Shown piece by piece: positions 35,767 to 47,076 of a DNA stretch of 64,000 nt. Position numbers and translations under genes: made by a program. Position 1 is the stretch's first letter, and the number at the start of each line of letters is the position of its first letter. The stretch is from Arthrobacter sp. ISL-5 (GTDB taxonomy: Bacteria > Actinomycetota > Actinomycetes > Actinomycetales > Micrococcaceae), in assembly GCF_018613835.1 (NCBI RefSeq), contig NZ_JAGGPM010000004.1, positions 62,001 to 126,000 on the forward strand, in the 5' to 3' direction. The notes beneath the pieces are model-generated. The model was not told the origin of the DNA. It saw only the letters and a list, made by a program, of their open reading frames with translations, and did no database searches.

Positions 35767-36660
35767 TTATGCGGCTGCGGTTCTTCGGGGGAGGAAGACG
35801 CTGATCCGGAACTTCCCGGTGACGGCGGTGACGGCGGGTAAACCGGCGAGCCTGGCCGTGAGGGCCGGGCGGTCCGTGTGGTGGCCGGCGGGGCCCATCA
35901 GCGCCAGGTTGGCCACGTCCTGCGGGGACAACCCCAGAGCCAGGTCGACGTCCTGGGCGGACAGCAGCTCAAAGTGGCCCGTAAGCGCGTCGGCCAGCCG
36001 TTCGTCCTTTTCCGCTTCGATGCCGAGCATGCCGGCCTGGCTGGCGATTTCCGCGAGGTGCCCTGGCCGCGGCGTCACCACAACCAGCCGTCCCGAGGGC
36101 TTGAGGACCCGGGCGAATTCGGCCGCGTTGCGGGGTGCGAACACCACAGTAACGACGTCGACGGCGGCGTCCGCCACCGGGAACTGCTGCCAGACATCGC
36201 TGACCAGGTTCACGGCTCCGGGGTTAAGCTTCGCCGCCCGCCGGAGCGCGAACTTCGAGATGTCCAGGCCTACGGCGGCGATAGGGCCGCCGCTGCCCGC
36301 CTGGTCCAGGATTGCCCGAAGGTAATGGCCCGTGCCTGTTCCTGAGTCCAGCACGGCCGGTTCGGGTCCTTGCAGCGCGGGGGCCGCCGCGCCGGCGACC
36401 GCGGCGGCCAGCGGCCGGTAGTGCCCGGCGTCGAGGAACGCGGCCCGGGCCGCCACCATGTCGGCGGAATCCGGCTGGAAGGCGGTGCCCTTGCCCACGA
36501 GCAGATTGAAATAGCCCTGCCGGGCGGCATCGAAGCTGTGGCCCTCCGCGCAGGCCAGGGCCCGGGGCCGGGCGGCCGCGCCAGCCTCGCCATCCCTCAA
36601 GGCAGGAGAGAGCGTCTTCCTGCAGACAGGGCACAGCAGGGACGGTAGGCGGAGAGGCAT
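35767..36660 (-). CDS. 23S rRNA guanine-N1 methyltransferase-like protein (RlmA family)
   Basis: A 297-residue SAM-dependent enzyme. An N-terminal zinc finger uses Cys10, Cys13, Cys37 and His41 (LCPVCRK ... ACAEGHSF), and GYFNLL follows, as in RlmA(I)/RlmA(II). The Rossmann domain has VLDSGTGTGHYLRAI; the usual Cys of the DxGCGxG motif is Thr here. RlmA(II)-type enzymes methylate G748 and can give tylosin resistance; the exact position modified here cannot be deduced. Confidence 0.85.
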   Translation of the reverse strand: MPLRLPSLLCPVCRKTLSPALRDGEAGAAARPRALACAEGHSFDAARQGYFNLLVGKGTAFQPDSADMVAARAAFLDAGHYRPLAAAVAGAAAPALQGPEPAVLDSGTGTGHYLRAILDQAGSGGPIAAVGLDISKFALRRAAKLNPGAVNLVSDVWQQFPVADAAVDVVTVVFAPRNAAEFARVLKPSGRLVVVTPRPGHLAEIASQAGMLGIEAEKDERLADALTGHFELLSAQDVDLALGLSPQDVANLALMGPAGHHTDRPALTARLAGLPAVTAVTGKFRISVFLPRRTAAA

Positions 36661-36751
36661 AGGGACAATCCTAGGGCTGTTGCTCCGGGACAGCAGAAGG
36701 GGCTACGTGAGGTGTTTCACACGCCGCGCCGGAAACGCTAGGCTCACGTGG

Positions 36752-38797
36752 GTGAAGCCTGAACATCTGCCGCTGCTCAAGTCCGTCTCCGCCCCCGCCG
36801 TTCATCCCGACGGCACCCGCGCCGTCGTGTCGGTTACGCGTCCCGACTTCGACGCCGACGCGTACGTGGGCCAGCTGTGGAGCGTGCCGCAGGACCCCGA
36901 TAAACGGCCGCGGCTCGTAACGCGCGGCTTCCGCGACACGGCCCCGGCGTTTTCACCGGACGGGCGCGTGCTGGCTTTCCTCCGGGCCGCTGCCGGCGGC
37001 AAGCCCCAGCTCCACGTGGTGGAAGCCGCCGGCGGAGAGCCCCAGGCCCTGACCGGCCGGGCCCTGGGGGTGTCCTCGTTCGCCTGGTCGCCCGATTCCC
37101 AGCGGATTGTTTTCAGTTCCAGGGAGCCGGAAGCCGGGCGTTACGGCACGGTGGACGGCGTCAGCTCCGGCGGCGAAGATGCCCGGCTCATCACGGACTA
37201 CAAATACAGGATGAACGGCGTGGGCTACACCCGGGACAAGCCGCTTCAGCTTTTCACGCTGGATGTGCCGGACCTGGGCGCGGAGCCGGTGGTCCAGCCG
37301 GCGGGGCGTGCCCTCCGCGACAGGAATCAGCCCCCGGAGACCGGCGGCGGCGCAAAGGTGGCCGGACTTCCCGACGCCCGGCAGCTCACCACGGCGGCGA
37401 CCGACCACACCGGCGAGTCCTTCAGCCGAGACGGCACCTCCGTGTACTTCGTCGCGGCCCTTCACGAAGCCGCCGACGAGGACCTGGTCAGCGGGATCTA
37501 CCGCGTTCCGGCCGACGGCGGGGAGCCGGTTTGCGTCGACGCCACCAACGCCGGGCCGCAGACTGTCCAGGACGTCCGCGAATCGTCGGACGGAAAATGG
37601 CTGTTCTTCACGGCGCAGGACCTGGGCAGCACGGGCCAGGACTTTGTGGCGAAGAACACGGTCCTGCAGGTCATGCCCGCAGCAGGCGGCGAGGCACGGG
37701 CGCTAAGCGACGCGGAACACATGGACGTTGCGGCGCCGGGCGCCCGGATTGAACTCCGCGGAAGCGACGGCGCCCTGGTGGTCAACAACGCGCAAGGCAC
37801 GGTTGAGCTGCTGGAGTTCAGCGCCACCGGCAGCCACGCCCTCCTGGTCCACGGTGACAGGGTTGTCACGGGAGCCACTGCGGCAGGAGGCTCGGTCTAC
37901 GTCAGCGTCTCCGACTCGGCCACGGCCGGTGACGTCTGTGTCCTCGAGGGGGGCCAGCTTCGGCTGCTCACCGACTTTTCGTCAGCGCTCCGCACGGAGG
38001 CCGGAATCATCGAACCGCAAGAGCTGACGTTCCCCTCGGCCGACGGTTACCCGGTGCACGGGTGGGTGCTGATGCCCCTGGGCAAGGGCCCGCACCCCGT
38101 GCTCCTGAACATCCACGGCGGTCCGTTCTCCCAGTACACCGTCGCCTTGTTTGACGAAGCGCAGGTGTATGCCGAGGCAGGCTACGCGGTGGTGTTGTGC
38201 AACCCGCGCGGATCGGCAGGCTACGGCCAGGCGCACGGCCGGTCCATCAAGGAGCGGATGGGCACTGTTGACATGCAGGACGTGCTCGTCTTCCTCGACG
38301 GTGCCCTGAAGAAATTCTCCTCGCTCGATCATGGTGCCGTGGGGATCATGGGCGGCTCCTATGGCGGCTACCTCACAGCCTGGACCATCAGCCAGGACCA
38401 CCGGTTCAAGGCCGCCATCGTGGAGCGCGGTTTCCTGGATCCCGTCAGCTTTACCGGCTCATCGGACATCGGATGGTTCTTCGGCGGCGAATATAACGGC
38501 CGCTCGGCAGAGCTGGTGGCGGCGCAAAGTCCCATGGCAGCGATTGCCGCCGTCAGGACACCCACCCTCGTCATCCACAGCGAGGACGATCTGCGCTGCC
38601 CGGTGGAACAGGGCCAGCGGTACTTCACCATGCTGAAGCAGCAGGGCGTGGAATCGGCGTTCCTTGTCTTTCCGGGGGAGGACCATGAACTCTCCCGGTC
38701 AGGCACGCCGCACCACCGCCGCCAGCGATTCGAGCACATCCTGGCGTGGTGGGCGCGATTCCTGCCAACGGCCGGGAATCCCGGCCCGACCGGTTAG
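36752..38797 (+). CDS. S9-family serine peptidase (acylaminoacyl-peptidase/POP type)
   Basis: A 681-residue enzyme with an N-terminal beta-propeller and a C-terminal alpha/beta-hydrolase domain. The nucleophile Ser is in GIMGGSYGGYL, the acid in HSEDDLRCP and the base in GEDHELSRSG. It has no signal peptide, so it acts in the cytoplasm on short or N-acylated peptides. I start at GTG 36752; the frame is open upstream to 36680, but that stretch is Arg-rich. Its stop lies 2 nt from the end of the convergent def gene. Confidence 0.92.
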   Translation: MKPEHLPLLKSVSAPAVHPDGTRAVVSVTRPDFDADAYVGQLWSVPQDPDKRPRLVTRGFRDTAPAFSPDGRVLAFLRAAAGGKPQLHVVEAAGGEPQALTGRALGVSSFAWSPDSQRIVFSSREPEAGRYGTVDGVSSGGEDARLITDYKYRMNGVGYTRDKPLQLFTLDVPDLGAEPVVQPAGRALRDRNQPPETGGGAKVAGLPDARQLTTAATDHTGESFSRDGTSVYFVAALHEAADEDLVSGIYRVPADGGEPVCVDATNAGPQTVQDVRESSDGKWLFFTAQDLGSTGQDFVAKNTVLQVMPAAGGEARALSDAEHMDVAAPGARIELRGSDGALVVNNAQGTVELLEFSATGSHALLVHGDRVVTGATAAGGSVYVSVSDSATAGDVCVLEGGQLRLLTDFSSALRTEAGIIEPQELTFPSADGYPVHGWVLMPLGKGPHPVLLNIHGGPFSQYTVALFDEAQVYAEAGYAVVLCNPRGSAGYGQAHGRSIKERMGTVDMQDVLVFLDGALKKFSSLDHGAVGIMGGSYGGYLTAWTISQDHRFKAAIVERGFLDPVSFTGSSDIGWFFGGEYNGRSAELVAAQSPMAAIAAVRTPTLVIHSEDDLRCPVEQGQRYFTMLKQQGVESAFLVFPGEDHELSRSGTPHHRRQRFEHILAWWARFLPTAGNPGPTG

Positions 38798-38799
38798 CC

Positions 38800-39537
38800 T
38801 CACGCGTCCGGCTGGTCCGTCGCCTCTGGCTGGCCTGACGCACCCGGCGTGCCGGGTGCTTCCTGGCTGCCGAGTGGCTGTCCGGTCATGAAGCCGAGTT
38901 CCCGTCGGGCTGTGCCGATGCCCGGCTCCGCCCAGCGCGCGGCGTACTCGCTGTTGGTGCTCAGTGAGCGCAGTTCGGCGCGATCGAGATACAGCGTTCC
39001 CAGGAGATGGTCGGTCTCATGCTGGACGATTCGCGCCTGCCAGCCGGAAAAGTCCCGGCTGGCAGGCTGACCCTCCGGTGTCACAAAGTCGAGACGGACA
39101 CGCTCCGGACGCTCCACCACCGCCTGCAGCCCCGAGACGGAGAGGCAGCCTTCGAAGAACGCGGCAGTCGTGTCTCCCAGCGGGGTGTAGGACGGATTGA
39201 GGATGGCGAGGAAGTCCAATGGAGAACGTCCGCGGGCTGCTGCCGTCTCTTCGTCTATTTCGAACTGGTCTTCCAGGACCGCCAGCTGCAGCGGAATACC
39301 CAGTTGCGGCGCGGCCAGCCCGACGCCGGGGGCTTCGTGCATGACCTTCCTCATCAGCGTTATCAGCTGGCTTAGTTCAGCCGCTTCTAGCTGGCCGTCG
39401 AAAAGGGCGGAACGCTGCCGCAGCACCGGATGGCCGGCCTGCACGATGGGCGGCAGCGTGTCCATGGCGAGCAATTCCTGCACGAGCTCCCGGATCTCGG
39501 CCGGGCTGAAGGACGTTGGCGGCGATGCGTGGCTCAT
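38800..39537 (-). CDS. def: Peptide deformylase
   Basis: A 245-residue metalloenzyme that removes the formyl group from nascent proteins. All three motifs are present: GVGLAAPQLGI, EGCLSV and QHETDHLLG. It has a Pro/Gly/Gln-rich C-terminal extension of about 30 residues beyond the usual length. Its ATG overlaps the stop of the upstream secreted-protein gene (ATGA, 39534-39537), which places both in one operon. Confidence 0.95.
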   Translation of the reverse strand: MSHASPPTSFSPAEIRELVQELLAMDTLPPIVQAGHPVLRQRSALFDGQLEAAELSQLITLMRKVMHEAPGVGLAAPQLGIPLQLAVLEDQFEIDEETAAARGRSPLDFLAILNPSYTPLGDTTAAFFEGCLSVSGLQAVVERPERVRLDFVTPEGQPASRDFSGWQARIVQHETDHLLGTLYLDRAELRSLSTNSEYAARWAEPGIGTARRELGFMTGQPLGSQEAPGTPGASGQPEATDQPDA

Positions 39538-40529
39538 GGGGACAGCCTAGTGGTGCGCGCACACGCGGCCGTGACGAAGTCAAGGATCCTGCCCCTCAGA
39601 TCCCTGTCCGCGGCGACCTTCAGGATGCCTGTCCTAGCGCCCACTGCGACACGCAGCGGGATGACTGTGCCCACCTTGTCCTCGGCCACGGCATGCGGAT
39701 CGCATCGGGCCGGGCGGATTCCCAGTTCAATCACCTGGGCGGGCCCGCCGGCCTCGACGGCCAAGTTCAGCGGCCACGGCCTGGCCGGGTCCTCAGCCAG
39801 AAGCGGCGTGCCGTCGATGCGCTCGATGACCAGCCGGCCGGCTCCGCTTCCGCCGCCCTGCTGTGCGGGTAAAGTGCTCGCCGACGGCCGGATGGACAGC
39901 CGCAGCACGGCCCGCCGGGCATCACCAGGCACGGTCAGCTCCGGCTCGAGAGCGATGTTGGCCACGGCGCCGGCATCCCTTGCCAGGCACTGTTCGGTGT
40001 TGTTCCGAACGAGGACACCAAACGGGTCCGTGGCAGGCAGGCTCTCCTGGGCACCGTTCGGCGTCAGCCGGACCGTGACGGAGGCAACTCCCTGGGCCTC
40101 CGTGCCGGGATTCCCGGGGCCGGGAGCCATGGGTCCGGTGGTCCCGGTGCCCGTCCCGCAGTTGGCGGCTGTCAGCTGCGCCGGCAGGCTCTTTGCCTGG
40201 CCGGGCGGAATCTGGGTTCCGTCCGGCGAAGCCCGCCAGGCTATCCCGGCGGCGAAGAGCGGGGTGGTGATGCTCGCGGCATGGACAGTAACTGTGTCTG
40301 CGCTGTTGTTAGTCAGCTGGATCTCGATGATCTGCTTCCCGTAGTTGTCCCGGAACTGGTTCACCATGGCCGTGACAGGTGGCGGGGACGTCGAACCAGC
40401 CGATGCATTAGGCGTCCGGGGCGCCTCAGCGGGCAGGGTGCAGGCTGCCGGGGCCAGCAACGCCGCGGCGGCGAGAACGACGGCGGGACCCATGTTCCGG
40501 CGTCGGGCGGTCCACAAGCGGGGACGCAT
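39534..40529 (-). CDS. Predicted exported protein, conserved hypothetical
   Basis: A 331-residue protein with an N-terminal signal (Arg-rich start, hydrophobic segment 15-29) ending in LAPAAC, near but not exactly a lipobox, so it could be a lipoprotein. A Pro/Ser/Thr linker follows, then two beta-rich segments (QIIEIQLTNNSADTVTVH near 70). It is translationally coupled to def. I recognise no domain. Confidence 0.8.
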   Translation of the reverse strand: MRPRLWTARRRNMGPAVVLAAAALLAPAACTLPAEAPRTPNASAGSTSPPPVTAMVNQFRDNYGKQIIEIQLTNNSADTVTVHAASITTPLFAAGIAWRASPDGTQIPPGQAKSLPAQLTAANCGTGTGTTGPMAPGPGNPGTEAQGVASVTVRLTPNGAQESLPATDPFGVLVRNNTEQCLARDAGAVANIALEPELTVPGDARRAVLRLSIRPSASTLPAQQGGGSGAGRLVIERIDGTPLLAEDPARPWPLNLAVEAGGPAQVIELGIRPARCDPHAVAEDKVGTVIPLRVAVGARTGILKVAADRDLRGRILDFVTAACARTTRLSP

Positions 40530-40594
40530 GCTTGCAGTCTAGGCCGGGGCCCCCGCCGCCGCACGGGGACTGCTCTCCGCACAGGGACTGCCGC

Positions 40595-41728
40595 TCATTG
40601 CATGGTGAACCGTCTAGCCACGAACGCGTTGAGCGCAGGCACGGCCGCCACCCGGGCGATCGCAGTGTTTCGGGCCCGCAGCACGCCGCCCGGGAGCGGC
40701 CTGCCCAGCGCCATGTTCACCTCCGCCTGTCGCCTGGCTCCCGTGGCGGCCCGGCGGCGCGCGGCATCGAAGCGGCGAAGCGCAGCCCCGGTCGGCTGGC
40801 CGTGCAAGGCGGCAAGGATGACCGGCAGCAGGGACTCGGCGTCGAGCCAGCCAAGGTTCATGCCCTGCCCGCCGATGGGGCTGATTTCGTGGGCGGCGTC
40901 GCCGATGAGGGCCGTCCTGCCGGCCACCATGCTCGAGGCCAGCCGCGACCGGACGCCGAAGCTGCTGAGCATGCTGTTACGGGAGGCGTCCACCGCCACC
41001 CGAGTTCTGGCTGCGACGAGCCCGGCGAGTTCCGCGGCGTCCGGATGGACCGGCGGGCGGTTCAGCCTGACCACCCAGCGGCGCACTCCACCGGGCAGCG
41101 GAAAGGACTCAACAATGCCGTCCTCCTCGAGGAACAGGGCCGCATCGCTGCCATACCCGCTGGATTCGGGAAAATCGCCCATCAGGTAGTGGTCCGGATA
41201 CCGCCGTTCACGGGCAGGCACTGACAGCAGCCGGCGCACCGTTGAATTGGCGCCATCCGCCCCGACCGCCAGGGCGGCGGACAGACTCGGCGGAACGCCC
41301 GCTCCGGTGACGGCCAGGGTGACCCGGGCGCCGTCGTCGTGCATGTCCGTCACCTCGGCCCCGCGAAGCAGCGCGCCGCCGTCCAGTTCGAGAAGCCGGC
41401 GCTCAAGGATTGACTCCGTCACCGGCTGGGGGACGGCGAGGACAAAAGGGTAGCGGTCGGAGACCGGGCCGAACGGCATGTGCGCGATCTCGCGGCCGGC
41501 ACTGACGGCGCGGCCGCGGCGGATGGGGACGCCCCGGGCGACCAGCGAGGAGGCCACCCCGATGCGGTCCAGGGCAGCGAGCGCCGGGGGATGGATGCCG
41601 ATGGCCCTCGTGTGCGCGTTTCGGCCGGTCCGCTTCTCCAGTATCCGGACTGTCACCCCGTGCTGAAGCAACAGCGCGCCCAGATACAGGCCCACCGGCC
41701 CGCCGCCCACGATCAGGACGTCGGTCAT
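40595..41728 (-). CDS. FAD-dependent monooxygenase (PHBH fold)
   Basis: A 377-residue aromatic hydroxylase-like flavoprotein. GGGPVGLYLG (8-17) is the dinucleotide-binding motif, VGADGANSTVRR the DG motif and GDAAHEISPIGGQGMNLG the GD motif. ATG 41728 overlaps the methyltransferase stop as ATGA. Within the type III polyketide operon it would hydroxylate the aromatic ring, like SrsC in Streptomyces, giving a quinone after oxidation. The analogy is from gene order and fold. Confidence 0.88.
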   Translation of the reverse strand: MTDVLIVGGGPVGLYLGALLLQHGVTVRILEKRTGRNAHTRAIGIHPPALAALDRIGVASSLVARGVPIRRGRAVSAGREIAHMPFGPVSDRYPFVLAVPQPVTESILERRLLELDGGALLRGAEVTDMHDDGARVTLAVTGAGVPPSLSAALAVGADGANSTVRRLLSVPARERRYPDHYLMGDFPESSGYGSDAALFLEEDGIVESFPLPGGVRRWVVRLNRPPVHPDAAELAGLVAARTRVAVDASRNSMLSSFGVRSRLASSMVAGRTALIGDAAHEISPIGGQGMNLGWLDAESLLPVILAALHGQPTGAALRRFDAARRRAATGARRQAEVNMALGRPLPGGVLRARNTAIARVAAVPALNAFVARRFTMQ

Positions 41729-42420
41729 TCCGCGCCTTTGCGGTAGGTGAGGAGGCAATGGAAAGGGGAGTGGGGCTCCGCTGTCCAGCCGTGGGGGACG
41801 ACGGCGGCGAGTTCGGGAACGGTGTAGCTGCGCCTGATCGAGGTCAGGCCGTCGCGGCGGATGTACGAGCCCGTGAGCGGCAGCGCGGCGGCCGCAAACA
41901 GGGCGTAGGCCGCCGCGCTGCGCCGGAGGTCATTGTGAAACGCAGCGCGCAGCGCCAGCGTGGACGAGTCGCGAAGGAACGACTGCAGTTCGTCCGCGTC
42001 GAGGTGGTGCAGCACATGGTTCGAAACCACGATGTCGTAGGCCGCGCCCTCCGCGACAAGCTCGGCGCTGGTGGCCTGGCGGAACTGCACGCCCGGCACC
42101 GGCTCGCGGCTCGCAGCAAAGCGGTAGGCCCGCTCGTCCGGATCGATGCCGGTGACGCGGAGTTCAATTCCGTCCCTGACGGCCCAACGGGCGAACAGCA
42201 GGGCAAGGTCGCCGCCGCCGCAGCCGATGTCCAAGAGGGTGGCCCGGCCGGTCGTGGAGAGGAGCGGCCGTACCCTGCTGCGATACAGACCATGCCAGCC
42301 GGACAGAGCGCGGTTGACCAGCGCAAACTGCCTGTAGGTGCGGTCAAGGCGGTCCGGATCGCAGTCCGGCCGGTCCATTTCCTCGACGGCGTGGGTGTCG
42401 CGCGCGCCCAGTATTCCCAT
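41725..42420 (-). CDS. SAM-dependent methyltransferase of the polyketide operon
   Basis: A 231-residue class I methyltransferase. LLDIGCGGGDLALL is SAM motif I, and VVSNHVLHHLDADEL is motif II/post-II. It lies 6 nt downstream of the polyketide synthase and is coupled to the flavoprotein gene (ATGA). It probably methylates a hydroxyl or ring carbon of the polyketide product. It is unlike the membrane-type methyltransferase SrsB of Streptomyces, so the methylation site could differ. Confidence 0.87.
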   Translation of the reverse strand: MGILGARDTHAVEEMDRPDCDPDRLDRTYRQFALVNRALSGWHGLYRSRVRPLLSTTGRATLLDIGCGGGDLALLFARWAVRDGIELRVTGIDPDERAYRFAASREPVPGVQFRQATSAELVAEGAAYDIVVSNHVLHHLDADELQSFLRDSSTLALRAAFHNDLRRSAAAYALFAAAALPLTGSYIRRDGLTSIRRSYTVPELAAVVPHGWTAEPHSPFHCLLTYRKGAE

Positions 42421-42426
42421 GGCGGG

Positions 42427-43608
42427 TCAGGCGAGGGACGATTCGGCCTCACCGGCGAGCACCGGGATGTCCGGCAGGGGCTGCCGCACCTTCGTGAAAA
42501 GACCCGTCTCCACGGTCAGCCCGGGTCCGAAGGCCATTGAACAGATGCGCTCATCGCCATCACGCGGCGGGAGGACGAGGATGTGCTTGAGGACAAACAG
42601 CACCGTCGCGCTGCTCATGTTGCCGAAGTTCCGCAGCGTTTCGCGGGCCGGGACCAGCTGTTCGTCCGTGAGCTCCAGCCGGGACTGCACCTTGTCCAGA
42701 ATGCTCCGGCCGCCGGGATGGATGGCCCAGTGTGTGATGTCCCGGTAGGGGAGTCCGCGCAGCGAGGCGTCGCGGGCGAGCAGCGGCTCAAGGGCACCGA
42801 CGATGTGGTCGTCGATGATGTGCGGCACGTAGTTGCCGAGGACCATCTCAAATCCCTCGTCACCGATGTTCCAGGCCATCGAGTCTTCACCCACCGGGGT
42901 GAGGACGGTCTCAAAGTGGTCCAGCTGGAGCAGCGCCGTTGATTCGGGAACCTCGCGCGCCGTCACGACGGCGGCTGCGGCGCCGTCCGCAAACAGCGCC
43001 GACCCCATGATGGTGTCCGGATCGTTGGACGTCCGGACATGGAGCGAGCAGAGTTCGGCGCACACGACCAGGACGACGGCGTCCGGGTCCGCCTCGCAGA
43101 AGGACTTCGCAGCCCGGAGCGCCGGAAACGCGGCGTAGCAGCCCATGAAGCCCAGATGGTACCGCTGCACGGCCGGGTTGAGGCCCAGGGCGCGGACGAT
43201 CTTATAGTCAGGGCCGGGATTGAAGAATCCGGTGCAGGAAACCGTGATGAGGTGAGTGATGTCAGCTGGATCGATGCCGGCACAGTTGGCGACGGCCGCG
43301 TGGGCCGCCTCGATGAAAAGCTTCGTGGCCTCGGCGGCGAAGAGGTCGTTGCGGGCCTTGGTGCTGGGGCTCCTGAGCAGGCCGGTGTCGGGGTCGAAAA
43401 ATTGCGGATTGTCCGCCCGGGAATCGCGCGTCAGCTCCTGCACCGCCGTATACCGGGTGTCAATGGCGGCGGAGTCAAAGCATGTGGACACCAGCCGTGA
43501 GCCGAGCCGCGTCAGGCCGGGCTGGGCGGCAAAGACATCCCGGGCTTCCGTCTGGATCAGCAGTGTCGGCGGAACAGCAGTTTCGAGGGCTCGCACATAG
43601 ACCGTCAT
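42427..43608 (-). CDS. Type III polyketide synthase
   Basis: A 393-residue homodimeric ketosynthase of the chalcone-synthase superfamily. The catalytic triad is Cys157 (GFMGCYAAF), His297 (WAIHPGG) and Asn330 (FGNMSSAT). Bacterial members with this neighbourhood condense a fatty acyl starter with malonyl-CoA into alkylresorcinols or alkylpyrones. It is the first gene of a three-gene minus-strand operon with a methyltransferase and an FAD hydroxylase. Starter and chain length cannot be read from sequence. Confidence 0.95.
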   Translation of the reverse strand: MTVYVRALETAVPPTLLIQTEARDVFAAQPGLTRLGSRLVSTCFDSAAIDTRYTAVQELTRDSRADNPQFFDPDTGLLRSPSTKARNDLFAAEATKLFIEAAHAAVANCAGIDPADITHLITVSCTGFFNPGPDYKIVRALGLNPAVQRYHLGFMGCYAAFPALRAAKSFCEADPDAVVLVVCAELCSLHVRTSNDPDTIMGSALFADGAAAAVVTAREVPESTALLQLDHFETVLTPVGEDSMAWNIGDEGFEMVLGNYVPHIIDDHIVGALEPLLARDASLRGLPYRDITHWAIHPGGRSILDKVQSRLELTDEQLVPARETLRNFGNMSSATVLFVLKHILVLPPRDGDERICSMAFGPGLTVETGLFTKVRQPLPDIPVLAGEAESSLA

Positions 43609-43952
43609 TGGTTCATTCTTAGCGAGACCGCAGCTTAAGACAATGGATGGGTACGGACCGGATCATGCCGCTGACCAGCACGTTCAGCCCGGTGGAGAGA
43701 AGTACTACGCGCCGCTGAAGCGTGTTTCGTCCACTGTCAGCGGGACGCCGCCGGTGCTAGACAACTCCGGTATGACGTGGCACGATCTCGCATGTGACCA
43801 GCCCGAAGGCGGTCCCGGCGGTACCGCCTTCGATTACGGGCCAGGACCGTTTTAGCGGAGACCCGACGGCGACATCGGCATCGGGGGCGACCGGGCGTCC
43901 TGTTCGTCCCTAGGCCAGACAATTTCGACTACCCACGACCTCAGGAGTGACC
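43609..43952. other. Gap between the polyketide operon and the VOC gene
   Basis: No convincing gene. A 70-codon plus-strand frame (43643-43855) has a weak ribosome site and no recognisable features. A perfect 10-bp hairpin (CGAAGGCGGT at 43804-43813 with its complement at 43823-43832) lacks a T-run. Confidence 0.5.
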
Positions 43953-44309
43953 ATGACCGGCTCTTCCACTCAGGGAATCAAGACCGTGCTCCATCCCGTC
44001 TCCGACTTGGCGGCGGCCACAGCGGTGTACGCCGCCCTCCTCGGCGTGCCGCCGCAAACCGAGGGGCCCTACTATGTCGGCTTCGAGGCCGAGGGCCAGC
44101 ACATCGGGCTGGTGCCGGGCGGGGGACCGCAGGGCATGACCTCACCGGTGGCCTACTGGCACGTGCCGGACATCGAAGCGAAGCTGGCCGAGGTGACCGC
44201 CGCGGGTGCCACCGTGAAGGAGCCCGCGCACGACGTCGGCGGCGGCCGCCTGGTAGCCACCGTCACCGACCCCGATGGCAACGTGCTCGGGCTGCTTCAG
44301 GACCAATAA
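43953..44309 (+). CDS. VOC-family (glyoxalase/bleomycin resistance-like) protein
   Basis: A 118-residue protein with the paired beta-alpha-beta-beta-beta modules of the vicinal oxygen chelate superfamily: HPVSDLAAATAVYAALLG in the first module and WHVPDIEAKLAEVTAAGA ... VTDPDGNVLGLLQ in the second. It may bind a drug or metal-dependent substrate. AGGAG lies 5 nt before ATG 43953; a GTG at 43947 is a less likely start. The UvrA-like resistance gene follows by 131 bp. Confidence 0.88.
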   Translation: MTGSSTQGIKTVLHPVSDLAAATAVYAALLGVPPQTEGPYYVGFEAEGQHIGLVPGGGPQGMTSPVAYWHVPDIEAKLAEVTAAGATVKEPAHDVGGGRLVATVTDPDGNVLGLLQDQ

Positions 44310-44440
44310 GTCGGCCGGGCCCGGAGTCGCCGCGGGTCGAAGCGACTCCGGGCCGGACCTGCCGCCCGAAGCTGGTTAGATAGAGCCAGACGACGCCGAC
44401 GGAGGCCGCCAAGGCGCCCTGCCTCAGAGATGGAGCCAAG

Positions 44441-46834
<2,394 letters not shown>

Positions 46835-46842
46835 CCGAGGTC

Positions 46843-46847
46843 CTGAC
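46843..46847. repeat. Left target-site duplication CTGAC
   Basis: CTGAC directly abuts the left end of the Tn7-like element and is repeated exactly at 51899-51903. A 5-bp duplication is the Tn7-family hallmark. Confidence 0.93.
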
Positions 46848-46873
46848 TGTGGCTTGCCAATGTAGTTGGCGAA
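46848..46873 (+). repeat. Left terminal repeat with the outer putative TnsB site
   Basis: It starts TGTGG and contains TTGCCAATGTAGTTGGCGAA (46854-46873). It matches the right terminus at 24 of 26 positions in inverted orientation. Confidence 0.93.
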
Positions 46874-46929
46874 ATTGACAAGGCAGATTTGCGGACAGGG
46901 CAGGGCCACGCGGAGGTGGGTCAGCTGAG

Positions 46930-46949
46930 TTGACAGCCATCTTGGCGAG
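46930..46949 (+). repeat. Inner left-end putative TnsB site
   Basis: TTGACAGCCATCTTGGCGAG follows the pattern TTGnCA-N7-TTGGCGA of the terminal site, 76 bp further in. The rest of 46974-47076, up to the tniQ stop, has no recognisable feature. Confidence 0.6.
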
Positions 46950-47076
46950 AAGCGGGATTTACGGCGGCAATTCGGCCCCTCTCGCCGGGGTGAGGCCTAG
47001 CAGTTGAGTGCTTCGGCCACGATGACTGCCTCGAGGAACCGCGCGATTGGAGCTGGCGGCCGCTGGTCCCTGCAGG

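Noticed and set aside
43643..43855. A 70-residue plus-strand frame downstream of the polyketide operon start
   Set aside because: Weak ribosome site, no features and no conserved neighbour relation; not enough to call a gene.
46874..47076. A cargo gene, guide RNA or CRISPR array between the left end and tniQ
   Set aside because: Only one further putative TnsB site is present; there are no spaced repeats and no frame with protein-like composition.
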